A DNA stretch of 7,246 bases, from contig CAKZKZ010000666.1 of the NCBI GenBank assembly GCA_937124495.1, positions 1 to 7,246 of the forward strand, read 5' to 3'. Every line of letters starts with the position of its first letter. Positions within the stretch are counted from its first letter, which is position 1. Below the pieces are notes generated by a model. The model had not been told where the DNA came from. It was given only the letters and a program-made list of their open reading frames with translations, and made no database searches. Source of the DNA: an uncultured Dokdonia sp. Its GTDB lineage: Bacteria; Bacteroidota; Bacteroidia; Flavobacteriales; Flavobacteriaceae. This document shows positions 5,586 through 7,246 of the stretch, one piece after another. Made by a program: the position numbers and the translations under genes.

Positions 5586-6643
5586 AGTGTTTGTTGGGTA
5601 TTGATATGTAAAGCTACACAATACCATCCATTATCATCGGTCACTTTGTAGGAATACTCGGGGTATAATAATGCTAATTGCTTTTTAACATTAGAAACGC
5701 CAATTCCCTTGGTATAGGCAGTTTCATCAGCTTGTTCTTCGATATTCTTGGTATTTTTTACAGTAAAATATACATCTGCTCCTTCTTGTTGTAAATCAAT
5801 ATGAATTTCTGGAATCCCTGTACTCCCACTCGCTCCGTGTTTAAAAGCATTTTCTACAATAGATAGCAAGATGAGGGGTCCTATTTGGAGATCTAATTTT
5901 AACGCTTTCGCGAAAGCAATCTCAATATCATCGCCATATCGTAATCGTTCTAGTTCGATGTAATTTTCTATCAACGTGACCTCCTTTTCTAGAGAAACCA
6001 GTTTATCATTGCATTGATATAACATATAATCTAGCATCGATGAAAGTGTGGCAACCGTCTCTGGTGCTTTATCCGATTTTTGAAGTGTGAGCGTATATAA
6101 ATTATTCAATGTATTAAATAAAAAATGCGGATGGATTTGCGCTTTCAGTGCTCCCAATTCGGCTTTATTCTTATCGCGTTCTAATTGGAGCAATGCCTTT
6201 TCGCTTCTGTTTTTTTGCGTAATAATACGATCGATCGTCATGGCAAATGTTGCCATGAGTAACGGAAGTAAATATCCATCTACCAGAAATTCCCAATCGC
6301 TAAAAATTTGTACAATCGATTCTTGCTCAAACGGTGGGGTTCTAAAAATAGGCTCATACACATAGACCGTAAACACACGATCTAATGCGCTTGACACATA
6401 AAACAAAACGATTGAAAACAACCCAAATAGTGTATATTTTTTATTTTTATAGTAATATTGCAATAACACATTATTAAAAACATAAGCTGCAATAAGATAT
6501 CCAGGTAAGTGTTTTACGTTTTGAGCAAAAATAGACCAAAACGATTGTGTATTTCCATCCCTAAAAAACTGTATCAACGCAAAACTGAAGAGTAAAACTC
6601 CCCAGAATAAGATGTGGTTTTTAAATAGCTTTTTAGTTGTCAA
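5582..6643 (-). CDS. LytS/YehU-type membrane sensor histidine kinase
   Basis: The product is 353 aa. Four predicted membrane helices (about 10-27, 45-65, 70-91, 120-141) are followed by a charged linker helix (142-165). The His_kinase domain holds Q-I-H-P-H-F-L-F-N-T-L-N-N (169-181, phospho-acceptor His171). The HATPase-like domain has the N box S-I-V-E-N-A-F-K-H-G (261-270) and the G box G-I-G-V-S-N-V (313-319). No separate sensor domain is present, so sensing is probably by the membrane helices. It overlaps the LytTR regulator by 4 nt and should be its cognate kinase. The start is assigned to TTG 6641-6643: the frame is open further upstream only to a TAA near 6692 and has no ATG there. Residues 243-247 (A-F-A-K-A) are encoded by the dispersed palindrome, between the R-Y-G motif and the N box. 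Confidence 0.93.
   Translation of the reverse strand: MTTKKLFKNHILFWGVLLFSFALIQFFRDGNTQSFWSIFAQNVKHLPGYLIAAYVFNNVLLQYYYKNKKYTLFGLFSIVLFYVSSALDRVFTVYVYEPIFRTPPFEQESIVQIFSDWEFLVDGYLLPLLMATFAMTIDRIITQKNRSEKALLQLERDKNKAELGALKAQIHPHFLFNTLNNLYTLTLQKSDKAPETVATLSSMLDYMLYQCNDKLVSLEKEVTLIENYIELERLRYGDDIEIAFAKALKLDLQIGPLILLSIVENAFKHGASGSTGIPEIHIDLQQEGADVYFTVKNTKNIEEQADETAYTKGIGVSNVKKQLALLYPEYSYKVTDDNGWYCVALHINTQQTL
5904..5917. repeat. GCTTTCGCGAAAGC palindrome, copy 3, inside the kinase gene
   Basis: This perfect 14-bp copy is in frame within the kinase and encodes Ala-Phe-Ala-Lys-Ala at residues 243-247. It lies in the variable stretch between R-L-R-Y-G-D and I-G-P-L, where family members I recall usually have an acidic, non-conserved sequence. 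That position tolerates change, so the repeat need not break the enzyme. Confidence 0.88.
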
Positions 6644-6682
6644 TTTTAGTTTATTATTTTTTAAAAAGTCTAATCCTTCATC

Positions 6683-6703
6683 ATTCTGAATTTAGTTCAG
6701 AAT
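6683..6703. repeat. Hairpin repeat ATTCTGAA-5 nt-TTCAGAAT
   Basis: A perfect 8-bp inverted repeat (6683-6690 with 6696-6703) with a 5-nt loop, about 40 bp upstream of the kinase start. It belongs to the same design as 6735-6755 and resembles the CTGAACTTGTTTCAG-type dispersed repeats I recognise from Bacteroidota and other genomes. It lies where the kinase promoter or leader should be. Confidence 0.7.
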
Positions 6704-6734
6704 CACAGCACGCTTCATATACTTTTATGATGAG

Positions 6735-6755
6735 AACCTGAAACAAGTTCAGGTT
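6735..6755. repeat. Hairpin repeat AACCTGAA-5 nt-TTCAGGTT
   Basis: A perfect 8-bp inverted repeat (6735-6742 with 6748-6755) around the loop ACAAG. It shares the CTGAA/TTCAG stem core and 5-nt loop with 6683-6703, 31 bp away. The two differ by two compensated base pairs in the outer stem, consistent with conservation of the structure rather than the sequence. Confidence 0.72.
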
Positions 6756-6798
6756 GACGTCTCAATGTATGATACGCTATACAATTGTATTTTCTTTT

Positions 6799-6835
6799 TC
6801 ATTCCTTAGAATGAGATTCCCGCCTTCGCAGGAAT
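6799..6835. repeat. Tandem small hairpins incl. ATTCC..GCCTTCGC..GGAAT repeat
   Basis: Two hairpins sit back to back just beyond the stop of the partial gene. One is TCATTC-CTTA-GAATGA (6799-6814). The other, 6816-6835, has ATTCC/GGAAT outer pairs and a CCTTC centre, a widely dispersed bacterial intergenic repeat type I recognise. They immediately follow the minus-strand stop codon at 6839 and may act as a transcript-end structure. The rest of the 195-bp gap (6644-6838) is AT-rich with the two hairpins listed separately. Confidence 0.6.
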
Positions 6836-6838
6836 GAA

Positions 6839-7246
6839 TTAATCCAGCACCGTAGGTTGTATTCCCGCAACGGTAATGCCATGACGAGTGAGTGTTTCTG
6901 TTTTCTTTTGATTGCCTGCCATGCGGATCAACTGATCATTGACATTTTGAGAAAGAGAAATAAGGTTCATTTTCCATTCAGCATCTTTGTCCGTGCGGGT
7001 AAACTCTACAAATGTATTGGTATTCGCCTTGTTCACACTCATTGAAGACCTTGCTATATTTTCTCCTCTCTTCTGAACCTCACCTAACTCCGTTTTTGAT
7101 ACCGTACCTTTATTTGTCCACTCATTTTCAATCGTATAAATCAGCAAATCCTTGCCATTCATTTTTTTCAGTTCATCCTTGTCAATTCTTTGTCGGATAG
7201 AAAGCACCATGAATATATCAATAGGATCCAATGACTCAATCTCACT
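6839..7246 (-). CDS. C-terminal part of an unrecognised protein (5' end outside window)
   Basis: The frame is open from the window edge at 7246 to TAA 6839-6841, giving at least 135 residues. A possible TTG at 7229-7231 and an ATG at 7208-7210 lie near the edge, but the frame continues beyond, so I treat the gene as truncated by the window. The product is hydrophilic and charged, with no signal peptide or membrane helix in the visible part. It has K-x-D-L-L-I-Y-T-I-E-N-E-W near the start, a beta-rich middle (N-T-F-V-E-F-T-R, W-K-M-N-L-I-S-L) and ends in G-I-Q-P-T-V-L-D. I recognise no family. It is codirectional with the kinase, 195 bp upstream of it, with hairpin repeats between, so a shared transcript is doubtful. 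Confidence 0.65.
   Translation of the reverse strand, partial: SEIESLDPIDIFMVLSIRQRIDKDELKKMNGKDLLIYTIENEWTNKGTVSKTELGEVQKRGENIARSSMSVNKANTNTFVEFTRTDKDAEWKMNLISLSQNVNDQLIRMAGNQKKTETLTRHGITVAGIQPTVLD

Noticed and set aside
5586..5627. Longer response regulator reading frame starting at 5627
   Set aside because: The extra 14 residues lie inside the kinase coding sequence and do not match the receiver domain; the ATGATG at the kinase stop gives the usual start just before V-V-D-D-E.
6839..7231. Complete 130-aa gene starting at TTG 7229-7231
   Set aside because: The frame stays open to the window edge without a stop, so the start cannot be placed and a truncated gene is more likely.

Overview
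The window looks like part of the chromosome of a marine flavobacterium (Bacteroidota, Flavobacteriaceae). This is inferred from several features. One protein ends in a type IX secretion (T9SS) sorting domain. A lipoprotein carries an S-D-D tag right after its lipobox cysteine. Starts lack Shine-Dalgarno sequences and sit in A-rich leaders. The DNA is AT-rich, and copies of the palindrome GCTTTCGCGAAAGC, which I recall as common in this family, are scattered through it.

Layout. Positions 1-90 (+) hold the last 29 codons of a membrane protein, probably a SLC13/DASS-type transporter. Everything else is on the minus strand. Reading leftwards in the direction of transcription, the order is: an unrecognised C-terminal fragment (6839-7246, running off the window); a LytS-type sensor kinase (5582-6643) overlapping by 4 nt a LytTR response regulator (4884-5585); a small conserved 85-aa protein (4523-4780); a secreted erythromycin-esterase-like protein (2987-4240); a small lipoprotein (2024-2482); and a secreted FG-GAP/ASPIC-UnbV protein with a T9SS tail (124-1878). 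The kinase and regulator form one clear two-component operon. The other genes share direction but are separated by repeat-filled gaps, so they are probably separate transcription units.

The unusual content is in the gaps. There are three perfect copies of a short palindrome, one of them inside the kinase coding sequence, and a fourth copy split at its dyad by another repeat. There are two MITE-like inverted-repeat elements (2719-2895 and 4302-4506) without coding capacity. Three different hairpin repeats lie in tandem upstream of the kinase. A decayed second copy of the lipoprotein leader and start (2556-2688) lies directly upstream of the intact one. I found no tRNA, rRNA, CRISPR array or transposase gene.

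I do not see a new multi-gene system. The signals most worth following are the palindrome that reads the same peptide on both strands, the composite repeat at 2924-2978, and the duplicated leader.
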